From positions 1 through 41,559 of the forward strand of contig CAMNFS010000013.1 in NCBI GenBank assembly GCA_946537255.1: 41,559 nucleotides of DNA, given 5' to 3'. Of this stretch, positions 7,946 to 15,397 are shown in pieces. Made by a program: the position numbers and the translations under genes. The DNA is from an uncultured Erysipelotrichaceae bacterium (GTDB lineage Bacteria; Bacillota_I; Bacilli_A; Erysipelotrichales; Erysipelotrichaceae). Position 1 is the stretch's first letter. The number at the start of each line of letters is the position of its first letter. The notes under the pieces were generated by a model, which saw nothing but the letters and a program-made list of their open reading frames with translations, was not told the origin of the DNA and searched no databases.

Positions 7946-9047
7946 ATGGAACTTTATGAAATGAAACAGGGCATCGCCCGCTGCCAGGCCAAATTGGAGC
8001 AGCTTGGCTCCTCTCTTTGACCTGGCCGGAAAAAAAGAGCAGATTGCACAGAATGAAGAGGCGATGAACGCGGCGGATTTCTGGAATGACCAGAAAAAAG
8101 CCCAGGCACTCATCCGCTCCAACAACGCGCTGAAGGAACTGGTGTCTTCCAGCGAGAAACTGACCGGCGAGCTGAATGATCTGTCGGAATCAGTAGCTGA
8201 ACTGAATGAGTCCTTTGATCCGGATCTCGCGGAACTGGTGGAAGAGGAATACCGTTCGGTCATGAAGGACTTTGAAGCGTATGAGATTCAGGTGCTTCTG
8301 AGCGGTCCTTATGACAACCATAACGCCCTTCTCGAAATTCATCCGGGAGCGGGCGGAACGGAAGCGATGGACTGGGCCGGCATGCTTTACCGCATGTATG
8401 TCAGATGGGCTGAACGGCGCGGATACAAGGTTACCGTACTTGATTATCAGGATGGGGAAGAAGCGGGAATGAAATCCTGCAGCCTGCAGATCAGCGGTCC
8501 GATGGCTTATGGATATCTGAAGGCAGAGAGCGGCGTACACCGGCTGGTGCGCATTTCGCCGTTTGACTCAAACGCCAGACGTCATACCAGCTTCGCCAGT
8601 GTGGAAGTCATGCCGGAATTTGAGGATGATATTGACATTGAGATTGATGAAAAGGATCTTGAGGTCATCACCATGCGTTCCTCCGGAGCCGGCGGCCAGC
8701 ATATCAACAAAACCGACAGCGCGGTACGTATGACCTACAAGCCGCTGAACATTACAGTATTCTGTCAGACCCAGCGTTCTCAGCTTCAGAACCGGGAAGC
8801 CTGCATGAACATGCTGAAATCAAAACTGCTTCAGATCAGAATTCAGGAACAGGCAAAAAAGATGGCGGAAATCAAAGGTGAGGTCAAGGCAAACGAATGG
8901 GGATCCCAGATCCGTTCCTATGTCTTTCAGCCTTATACCATGGTCAAGGATCTTCGTACCGGTCATGAGGCCGGAAATATTCAGGGCGTCATGGACGGAG
9001 ATCTGGATGAGTTTATCTACAGTTATCTGCGTCAGCAGATTGCCTGA
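7946..9047 (+). CDS. prfB: Peptide chain release factor 2, +1 programmed frameshift
   Basis: RF2 reads UGA and UAA stop codons and triggers peptide release on the ribosome. Codons 1-24 run from the ATG at 7946 to CTT (8015-8017), where an in-frame TGA (8018-8020) follows. Skipping one base (8018) joins the main frame at GAC 8019, giving join(7946..8017,8019..9047), 366 residues, the normal RF2 length. The SPF stop-recognition motif (ISPFDSNARRHTS) and the catalytic GGQ in SSGAGGQHINKTDS are present. GGAGA precedes the ATG. The gene ends TGA TGA. The purine-rich stimulator usually just upstream of CTTTGAC is not evident here. Confidence 0.95.
8015..8021 (+). promoter_or_regulatory. prfB autoregulatory +1 frameshift site CTTTGAC
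   Basis: The slippery CTT codon is followed by in-frame TGA and C, the canonical RF2 shift heptamer. When RF2 is scarce, the ribosome pauses at TGA and slips from CTT to TTT. The bases immediately upstream, GGCTCCTCT, are not Shine-Dalgarno-like; the nearest purine run, GGAG, is about 15 bases away. Confidence 0.93.
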
Positions 9048-9050
9048 TGA

Positions 9051-9070
9051 CAGGCGGATTTTTCCGCCTG
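9051..9070 (+). terminator. Stem-loop between prfB and the fusion gene
   Basis: CAGGCGGA (9051-9058) and TCCGCCTG (9063-9070) pair perfectly around a TTTT loop and are followed only by ATTTATTGCGAG. It is a strong stem with a poor T-tract, so it may be a partial terminator or a structure controlling the next start codon 14 bases downstream. Confidence 0.5.
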
Positions 9071-9083
9071 ATTTATTGCGAGT

Positions 9084-11615
9084 ATGAAAAAAGAGATCAA
9101 CTATACCCTCCGGCTTCAGGACTGGCCGGTCACTGACAGCGGCAGTGTAAAGCGGGTCATGACCCGGGAGCTGAACCTGTCCAGAAAGGAAATCTCACGT
9201 CTGAAATTCGACGGCGAGATTCTTTTGAACGGCAGATCGGTAAAGGTAAATGATCACATGCGGATCGGAGATACCCTGACGCTTCGTTTTCCGGAAAGCG
9301 AGACCGGTCCGATTCCCGCCGTCAGTATGAGACCGGATATTCTGTATGAGGATGAGGATGTTGTCGTGGTGAACAAGCCTTCCGGGATTGTCAGTCATCC
9401 GGTGCACGGACATCTGAATGACTCCATGGGGACGATTCTTGCGGCGCATTACGCGGAAAGCGGAGGAGATTTTGTCATCCGTCCGATCGGACGGCTGGAC
9501 AAGGATGTCAGCGGTGTGGCGGTTTATGGAAAAAACCGGCCGGGAGCCGCAAGGCTGTCCAGAGATCTTTCTGAAGGGAGATTTCAGAAACACTATACTG
9601 CGTTTGTCGGCGGCGTTCTTGAAACAAGGGCAGGGATGATCGATGAGCCGATTGAAAAGGAAGATGGGGAAAGACGCCGGGTAGTCGGCACGGAAGATGG
9701 CAAACCGGCCAGGACTTTCTACCGCGTGACGCATGAATTCCATGTCGGAGACAAATCCATCTCCGTTCTTGCGGTGGAGATTGATACCGGCAGAACCCAT
9801 CAGATCCGCGCGCATCTTGCGTCAATCGGGTTTCCGATTCTCGGGGATGAGCTGTATGGCGGAGATATGTCTCTGATTCAGCGGCCGGCCCTTCACTGCG
9901 CAAGAGCGGATTTTCTGACTCCGTTTACAAGGCTGCCGGTAGTGGTGGAAGCACCGATTCCGAATGATATGAAAAATCTGCTTTCGGCAAGCGCTTCGGA
10001 AAAGGAAAATGTTCTGAGTCAGAAGCCCGCTTCCGAAAATGATTCCGATAATGTTCCTTCCGCTGTAAAAAAAGAAGACAGTCCGCCGGTACGCCGGGAA
10101 GCACCGGTTTCAATGGAACGGACGATGATTGAGGAGCCGGCTGTCATGGATGAGGGAACAGACCGGGCGGATCGTGTAAAAAGGACTGTGGGCATCTGTC
10201 TTCTGGTCGCTGCGGTGATCGGCGGCGTTATTCTTCTGTTTCTGGGAATTCAGAACAGACAGCGCAGAAAAGCGGCGGAGGCTGCAGAGGAAGCCGCGAT
10301 CTATGAATTCCTGGACATTCAGTTCCGGGATGAGACAACGGTGGAATACGGCGGTGATTTCCGTCCGGAAGACTATGTTGTTTTCGCAAACGGCACTCTG
10401 ACGGTCAATGGAACCGTGGATACGATGAAGCTCGGAAATCAGGAAGTCGTTTATATTCTGACGACGGAATCAACCGGCGGCGTTCAGGTCAAAAAGGATT
10501 TCACCCACACATTTACCGTCAAGGATACGGTGGGACCGGAGATTCTGCTCAGGGAAAAAGAAATCGAAATCGATCTGAATCAGGAGTATGATCTGCGACA
10601 GAATGTCATTTCCGCAAAGGATCCGGTAGATGGAGATGTGGAATTTGAAATAGATGAATCTGAATTCGTCAACAATACTCCCGGTACCTATACGGTAACT
10701 GTTACTGCATCTGACCAGTTTGGAAACAGAACGGAAAAAACCTTTCAGGTGACAGTGAAGGAAAAAGCTTCCCTGGCTGCGGCAGATAAAAAGGAAGAAA
10801 AGAAAACAAAGACCGACGCGTCTCCTGCTCCATCCCCCACACCCGCTCCAAGCGCGGCGCCTTCCGATGTGAAAGCTCCGGTTATTGAGCTTGGCTCTGA
10901 TAAGGTAACGATTACTGTCGGCGACAGTTTTGCGGCAGGAACCTATATTTCCTCAGTCAGTGATGAGACAGACGGAGCGCTCCGGTATTCGGAGGAACTG
11001 AAGGAAGGAACCTATACCGTTGCGTCCAATGTCGACCCGAATGCGGCTGGATCCTATGAGGTAAGTGTGACTGCCCTTGATAAGGCAGGCAATCGGGCTT
11101 CTGCTCTTATGGCAGTGACGGTCGAGGAAAAAAAGACTGAAAGCAAAGCCGAAGACAGGACGGAAGAAAAGACCGTGCATTCCGTTCCGGATTCATCCGA
11201 TCCCAAAAGACAGATCTATGAGTTTCTGGTGAATGAAATGAGCTTCAGCCATGCCCAGGCCTGTGGAATTCTTGCCAACATGCACCGGGAATCGCGATTT
11301 AATCCGACCGCGGACAATGGGCTTGGATATTTCGGACTCTGTCAGTGGGGGTATGAGCGAAAGGACAATCTGATCAGCTGGTGTGAGGAAAACGGATATG
11401 ATTATAAAACCATTGATGGCCAGCTTCATTTTCTGAAGTACGAAATGCCTCTGTTCTATCCCAACACCACGGCTCAGCTGCGGGCCGCGTCCGATGATGA
11501 GGAGGGCGCACGCCGGGCATGCTGGGTATTCTCCATTGGATATGAGGTCTCGGGTGAGGAAATCGCGGAAATGTCAAAAGACAAGGCTGTGGAGTATTTC
11601 AATGAGCTTGCCTGA
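9084..11615 (+). CDS. Pseudouridine synthase - TM - Ig-like - phage-tail lysozyme fusion protein
   Basis: One uninterrupted 843-codon frame. Residues 1-70 form an S4 RNA-binding domain. Residues 85-295 are an RluA/RluD-type 23S rRNA pseudouridine synthase, with IGRLDKDVSG (catalytic D139) and RTHQIRAHLASIGFPILGDELYGG-like motif III (237-260). Residues 296-365 are a charged Ser/Glu/Lys-rich linker. A single hydrophobic helix follows at about 369-389, flanked by basic residues. Residues 405-560 and 597-681 look like two to three bacterial Ig-like/DUF5011 modules, separated by a Pro/Ala/Ser linker (580-594). Residues 705-843 match the phage tail lysozyme type (Phage_lysozyme2), with GILANMHRESRFNP and probable catalytic E736. 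Topology would put the synthase in the cytoplasm and the muramidase outside. No ribosome binding site is visible at the ATG. An internal in-frame ATG at 10146, with GAGGAG nine bases upstream, could give the membrane-lysozyme half alone. Confidence 0.85.
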   Translation: MKKEINYTLRLQDWPVTDSGSVKRVMTRELNLSRKEISRLKFDGEILLNGRSVKVNDHMRIGDTLTLRFPESETGPIPAVSMRPDILYEDEDVVVVNKPSGIVSHPVHGHLNDSMGTILAAHYAESGGDFVIRPIGRLDKDVSGVAVYGKNRPGAARLSRDLSEGRFQKHYTAFVGGVLETRAGMIDEPIEKEDGERRRVVGTEDGKPARTFYRVTHEFHVGDKSISVLAVEIDTGRTHQIRAHLASIGFPILGDELYGGDMSLIQRPALHCARADFLTPFTRLPVVVEAPIPNDMKNLLSASASEKENVLSQKPASENDSDNVPSAVKKEDSPPVRREAPVSMERTMIEEPAVMDEGTDRADRVKRTVGICLLVAAVIGGVILLFLGIQNRQRRKAAEAAEEAAIYEFLDIQFRDETTVEYGGDFRPEDYVVFANGTLTVNGTVDTMKLGNQEVVYILTTESTGGVQVKKDFTHTFTVKDTVGPEILLREKEIEIDLNQEYDLRQNVISAKDPVDGDVEFEIDESEFVNNTPGTYTVTVTASDQFGNRTEKTFQVTVKEKASLAAADKKEEKKTKTDASPAPSPTPAPSAAPSDVKAPVIELGSDKVTITVGDSFAAGTYISSVSDETDGALRYSEELKEGTYTVASNVDPNAAGSYEVSVTALDKAGNRASALMAVTVEEKKTESKAEDRTEEKTVHSVPDSSDPKRQIYEFLVNEMSFSHAQACGILANMHRESRFNPTADNGLGYFGLCQWGYERKDNLISWCEENGYDYKTIDGQLHFLKYEMPLFYPNTTAQLRAASDDEEGARRACWVFSIGYEVSGEEIAEMSKDKAVEYFNELA

Positions 11616-11660
11616 AGCGGAAAAGATCCCTTCATCCCAACAGAATTCATAACAGAAAAA

Positions 11661-11690
11661 AGACTTAAGGTTCAGGCTTAAGTCTCTTTT
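11661..11690. terminator. Bidirectional terminator between the fusion gene and the Nif11 gene
   Basis: AGACTTAAG (11661-11669) and CTTAAGTCT (11677-11685) form a 9-bp stem. On the plus strand it is followed by CTTTTATTT and on the minus strand by TTTTTTCTG, so it can stop both convergent transcripts. Confidence 0.9.
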
Positions 11691-11715
11691 ATTTCCTGCT
11701 CTGACAAACCCCCGG

Positions 11716-12174
11716 TCACTTGCTCTCGGGATTATTATCCGCCGCAAAAGGAGGGTCATCGTGATCATCATCGTTTTGCCAGTTGGTATCGCCACCGCCG
11801 CCGCCGATCGCGCAGCAACAACGTGAGACAGTGACCCACCAGCCATGAATGCCGTTATTCCAGCATCTTTTATCGTAAAAGCCGTCTCCGACAAGCGGGC
11901 ATGCACAGATTCCCTGATGATCCAGTGATGCCTCTCCGCCGCCGCCGACGACACAGACGCAGGTCTTTCCGCCGGCAACCGCAGCCATTTCATCTTCACT
12001 GAGGTTCTGCGGTTTCGAGTTACTCAAATCATTGAAATCCTCTTCTGTAAGCGTGATGTCATACTTCTTCGCGAGTTCAATCAGCTTTTCCTTTTCCGTG
12101 CATGTGGTGATCTCTTCACGGGCCTTTTCGTCTTTTGATATCAGTTCATAAAGCTTCTTAATGTTTTCTGTCAT
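11716..12174 (-). CDS. Nif11-leader RiPP precursor peptide with Cys/Gly-rich core
   Basis: This 152-residue peptide has an N-terminal leader (1-69) of the Nif11/TIGR03798 type: an amphipathic helix MTENIKKLYELISKD, the LIELAKKYDITLTEEDF segment, then NLSEDEMAAVAGG ending in a double-Gly cleavage site (G68-G69). The 83-residue core holds eight Cys (72, 74, 90, 92, 104, 119-121, including a CCC run), two oligo-Gly runs, aromatic residues and an acidic tail, DDDHDD. Such precursors are normally modified and exported by a lanthionine, radical SAM or other enzyme plus a C39-peptidase ABC transporter. None is in this window, so it is an orphan here. The start is fixed by AGGAGG eight bases upstream of MTENIKK. 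It lies downstream of nudC on the same strand, with a 128-base gap. Confidence 0.85.
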   Translation of the reverse strand: MTENIKKLYELISKDEKAREEITTCTEKEKLIELAKKYDITLTEEDFNDLSNSKPQNLSEDEMAAVAGGKTCVCVVGGGGEASLDHQGICACPLVGDGFYDKRCWNNGIHGWWVTVSRCCCAIGGGGGDTNWQNDDDHDDPPFAADNNPESK

Positions 12175-12195
12175 GATATTCCTCCTGTATGATAC

Positions 12196-12229
12196 GGAAT
12201 GTTCCATTCCTATATACGATTCAATTGAA
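12196..12229. promoter_or_regulatory. Two palindromes upstream of the Nif11 precursor gene
   Basis: GGAATG-TTC-CATTCC (12196-12210) and TTCAATTGAA (12220-12229) lie 22 to 55 bases upstream of the start codon, where operators would be expected. TATATA sits between them. No clean -35/-10 pair could be assigned, so the regulatory role is inference. Confidence 0.4.
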
Positions 12230-12302
12230 CATTTCTCTCGCAAAAATCTGTATTTTTCTGAATATCCGTCTTTTTTTGTGCGTAAACCAGCAAAACAGGT
12301 GC

Positions 12303-13127
12303 CTACCCGCCGAATTTCACTTTTCCATCCCGGAACATCTGAATCATTTCAGCGGTCAGAGAAGCATTTCCCGGGACATCGAACGAGTCGTCAGGATTCT
12401 TCCAGACAGCGGATTTCAGTTCTCTGCGGTCAAGCTTGATCAGCTCACCGCCCTCCTGGTCACAGAAGAAGCCGAACAGAAGGGATTCCGAAAAGGGCCA
12501 GGGCTGGGATTTGTAGTAGCGGAGATTTCCGACACTCAGCCCGGTTTCTTCCCGTACTTCCCGGCGGACACAGTCTTCAATGTCCTCACCGATTTCACAG
12601 TATCCTGCGACAAGCGCGTCATGGCGGTATTCCCCGTGACGGATGGCATACTGGGTGATCAGCAGCTGGTTGTCAGGATTGAGTATGCCGACAATGACAG
12701 CTGGATTGATCCGCGGATAAATCAGGTTTCCGCAGTGAGGACAGCGCAGTGCCCGTTCCTTTCCATCCATCATCATCTGATGGCCACACGCCCCGCAGTA
12801 ACGGTTGATGCGCATCCAGGAATAGAGATGCCATCCGACAGCGCATGCATAGCCAAGCCAACGCGGCTCATAGGTCCGAGTAAAATTGATGTTCAGAGAG
12901 ATCGCCTGATCCATGACAGGGATTTCGGTCAGAAAGAAGGCAGTGTCATCGATGGAAAAAAGATAGACATATTCATGGGCGGAACCGAGATCCTTCCATC
13001 GGAAAAAGGTCTGATCACTGCGGAGAATGGCATTGCGGCGGTCGTAGCCGAATACAATATCATCCCCGGATGGTCTTCTCGGGGACCAGTCATTGTGAAA
13101 TTCATGTGGTTCAATGTTCTGTATCAT
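12303..13127 (-). CDS. nudC: NudC-type Nudix hydrolase (NAD(H) pyrophosphatase / RNA deNADding)
   Basis: NudC enzymes cleave the pyrophosphate of NAD(H) and can remove NAD caps from RNA. The 274-residue protein has a four-Cys zinc ribbon (RYCGACGH, then CPHCGN), a Nudix box GYCEIGEDIEDCVRREVREE, and the diagnostic SQPWPFSESLL motif downstream of it. The N-terminus MIQNIEPHEFHN resembles close family members, which supports the ATG at 13127 even though only a GGGG run precedes it and no AGGAGG is present. A stem-loop with a T-run stands directly upstream of the start. Cytoplasmic. Confidence 0.93.
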   Translation of the reverse strand: MIQNIEPHEFHNDWSPRRPSGDDIVFGYDRRNAILRSDQTFFRWKDLGSAHEYVYLFSIDDTAFFLTEIPVMDQAISLNINFTRTYEPRWLGYACAVGWHLYSWMRINRYCGACGHQMMMDGKERALRCPHCGNLIYPRINPAVIVGILNPDNQLLITQYAIRHGEYRHDALVAGYCEIGEDIEDCVRREVREETGLSVGNLRYYKSQPWPFSESLLFGFFCDQEGGELIKLDRRELKSAVWKNPDDSFDVPGNASLTAEMIQMFRDGKVKFGG

Positions 13128-13172
13128 AATAAATAAAACCCCGGTTTTCCGGGCTCCAACAATATTATTATA
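13128..13172 (-). promoter_or_regulatory. nudC promoter -10 and a terminator-like hairpin in its leader
   Basis: On the minus strand TATAAT lies at 13172-13167, with the start predicted near 13160. The leader then folds CCCGG-AAAA-CCGGG (13153-13140), followed by TTTTATTTATT directly against the ATG. This is terminator-shaped yet sits between the promoter and the gene, so attenuation is possible. No good -35 box was seen. Confidence 0.4.
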
Positions 13173-13264
13173 ATGAAAATTTTTTTCTTGAGAAGACTGT
13201 TCAGGAACGAAATTCTGATTATATTGTAGGTATACAAAGAAAAAAAGAAACGAGGTAAACAGAC

Positions 13265-13291
13265 ATGAAGAAGGTGTTACTCGAATATTAA
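13265..13291 (+). CDS. 8-codon micro-ORF MKKVLLEY with a ribosome binding site
   Basis: ATG at 13265 with GAGG nine bases upstream encodes MKKVLLEY and stops. It lies in a 467-base gene-free region (13140-13606) that also has a hairpin and a terminator at 13506-13538. It may be a leader peptide of a short transcript or the relic of a lost gene. I have no functional assignment. Confidence 0.25.
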   Translation: MKKVLLEY

Positions 13292-13419
13292 TACATGTTC
13301 TCTGATTCAGGCAGAAGTTTCAGGGAACGGTAAAATCCTCGAAGAATCAAAAAGAAAGTGATGTCTGCAATGAGGACAGACCAATGGCAGTATTTAACTG
13401 AAATCTGAATCAAACAATC

Positions 13420-13439
13420 TCCGGGGAGAATTCTCCGGA
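13420..13439 (+). other. Stem-loop in the pre-pepP intergenic region
   Basis: TCCGGGGA (13420-13427) and TCTCCGGA (13432-13439) form an 8-bp stem with one G-T pair and a GAAT loop. It has no T-run and is followed 67 bases later by a proper terminator. Confidence 0.4.
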
Positions 13440-13505
13440 ACACAAGAGACATGATGTCATTAAGCGGATGGTAATAAAAGCCGCTGAAAAAGAATTGAAT
13501 TTCAG

Positions 13506-13538
13506 AAAGATCCCGATGTCAAAGGGGTCTTTTCTTTT
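13506..13538 (+). terminator. Intrinsic terminator upstream of pepP
   Basis: AAAGATCCC (13506-13514) pairs with GGGGTCTTT (13524-13532), with one T-G pair, and runs into TTTTCTTTT. No annotated gene ends here, so a short untranslated or micro-ORF transcript may run through 13200-13538. A TATAAT at 13577-13582 then serves pepP. Confidence 0.7.
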
Positions 13539-13606
13539 CCTCCGGCTCATTCCGTGAAGGATGTCAGGGTTTTGAGTATAATGTTCTTCGTGAGGAAAAA
13601 GAAAAA

Positions 13607-15397
13607 ATGAATGTAAATGAACGTGTACGGCAGCTGCGCCGGCTGATGAAGGAAAAGAACATTGATGTGTATTATGTTCCGAACGAGGATGATCATCTTT
13701 CCGATGAATATACCGCTCCTTATTTTCAGTGCAAATCATTCCTGTCCGGCTTTACCGGTGATTCCGGATGTGTGATTGTCACCAAATCGTTTGCCGGTCT
13801 CTGGACGGATGGTCGTTACTTTACCCAGGCGGAGCAGGAACTGGAAGGAACCTGCTTCACTCTGATGCGTCTTCGTCAGGAGGGGGTTCCGGATCCGCTG
13901 GATTTTCTGATTCAGAAAACGCCGAAGAACGGCACACTTGGATTTGACGGAAGAGTGGTCAGCACCAATGCGGCAAAAAAACTCGCAAAAGGTCTTGAGG
14001 ACAAGCACGTCAGTTTCCGGATGGATGTTGATCTGGTCAGCCAGGTCTGGGGAAAGGACCGTCCGTACATGCCTTCTGACAGGCTGTTTGTGCTGGATGG
14101 AAAGTATACCGGTGAGGATATTCCGGATCGGATCGCAAGAGTACGGAAGGCGATGAAGGAAAAGAAGGCAGATACCCTGATTCTGACGGCTCTGGAAGAT
14201 CCCTGCTGGCTTCTGAACCTGCGCGGGAATGATATTCCATCCACACCGGTTGCCTACGCGTTTGCGATGGTGACAAATACAAAGGTGTTCTACTATGTCG
14301 CTTCCGAAAAGATCACCTCTGAGGTAAAGCAAGTTCTGAGCGAAAACCGTGTCAGTATCCGGCCTTATGCCATGCTTGCAAAGGATATAGAAGCTCTCAG
14401 AAACCGGACAATCTGGGCGGATCTCAATAAGCTCAGCGCCGCCCTTTATTCCCGTCTGGATGCGTCGAATACCGTTATTTCCGAACCGTCTCCGATTCTG
14501 AAATTCCGGGCGGTAAAGAATGATACGGAAATCAGAAATACCATCAATGCCCATATCAAGGACGGGGTGGCGATGGTGAAGTTCCTGTACTGGGTCAAGA
14601 AAGCGGTGAGCGAGGAAAAGCTGACGGAAGTAAGCGTGCAGAACTATCTTTATGAACTGCGCCGTCAGGGTGAGGATTATATCGAACCATCCTTTCCGAC
14701 CATCTGCGCCTATAAGGAAAACGGCGCCATGATGCATTACAACGCAACGGAAGAAAACCATGCCGAGATCAAAGACAGAAGCTTTCTTCTGGTGGATTCG
14801 GGCGGAACCTATAAAGACGGCACCACGGATATCACCCGTACGATTGCGATGGGAAAGCTTTCCGCGGAGGAGAAACGGATGTACACAAAGGTGCTCAAGG
14901 GACATCTTGCGCTGGCAAGAGCGAGATTTCTGAGCGGTACGGCCGGCAATAATCTCGATATTCTGGCAAGAACACCGATGTGGTCTGAGTATGTGGACTA
15001 TCAGTGCGGGACCGGACACGGAGTCGGTCATGTGCTTTCGGTTCATGAAGGACCTCACAGCATCAGCTGGGGCGGCCGCGGCAGTGTGCCGCTGGAGCCG
15101 GGAATGATTGTGACGGATGAACCGGGCATCTATCTTCCCGGAAAGATCGGCATCCGGATTGAAAATGAACTGCTTGTCGTAAAAGCGGAAAAGAATTTCT
15201 ACGGCCAGTGGCTGCAGTTTCAGCAGCTGACGTACTGTCCGTATGAAGTGGACGCAATTGACTGGAGTCTTCTTGACGGACAGGAGATCAGTCAGCTGAA
15301 TGAATATCATAAGATGGTCTATGAAACCGTCAGCCCTTATCTGAATGCGAAGGAAAAGGCGTGGCTGCGTACAGTAACAAAGGCGGTCAGAAAATGA
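13607..15397 (+). CDS. pepP: Aminopeptidase P family Xaa-Pro aminopeptidase
   Basis: An M24 metallopeptidase that removes an N-terminal residue preceding proline. The 596-residue protein has two creatinase-N-like domains, then the pita-bread catalytic domain, then a C-terminal M24_C extension (the longer three-domain form). The two-metal ligands are visible: two Asp in VDSGGTYKDGTTDITRT near residues 395-408, His in GTGHGVGHVLSVHE near 470, and Glu in TDEPGIYLPGKIGIRIENEL near 505 and 519. TATAAT at 13577-13582 and GAGG upstream support the ATG at 13607. It heads a tight run of six genes, and its stop overlaps the exonuclease start (ATGA). Confidence 0.94.
   Translation: MNVNERVRQLRRLMKEKNIDVYYVPNEDDHLSDEYTAPYFQCKSFLSGFTGDSGCVIVTKSFAGLWTDGRYFTQAEQELEGTCFTLMRLRQEGVPDPLDFLIQKTPKNGTLGFDGRVVSTNAAKKLAKGLEDKHVSFRMDVDLVSQVWGKDRPYMPSDRLFVLDGKYTGEDIPDRIARVRKAMKEKKADTLILTALEDPCWLLNLRGNDIPSTPVAYAFAMVTNTKVFYYVASEKITSEVKQVLSENRVSIRPYAMLAKDIEALRNRTIWADLNKLSAALYSRLDASNTVISEPSPILKFRAVKNDTEIRNTINAHIKDGVAMVKFLYWVKKAVSEEKLTEVSVQNYLYELRRQGEDYIEPSFPTICAYKENGAMMHYNATEENHAEIKDRSFLLVDSGGTYKDGTTDITRTIAMGKLSAEEKRMYTKVLKGHLALARARFLSGTAGNNLDILARTPMWSEYVDYQCGTGHGVGHVLSVHEGPHSISWGGRGSVPLEPGMIVTDEPGIYLPGKIGIRIENELLVVKAEKNFYGQWLQFQQLTYCPYEVDAIDWSLLDGQEISQLNEYHKMVYETVSPYLNAKEKAWLRTVTKAVRK

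Noticed and set aside
12189-13136. 315-codon plus-strand ORF across nudC
   Set aside because: It is antisense to nudC, whose zinc ribbon, Nudix box and SQPWPF motif are unambiguous.
13330-13352. AGGGAACGG stretch considered as a T-box remnant
   Set aside because: The T-box core AGGGTGGNACCGCG is not present and there is no Stem I; the following gene is not an aminoacyl-tRNA or amino acid gene.
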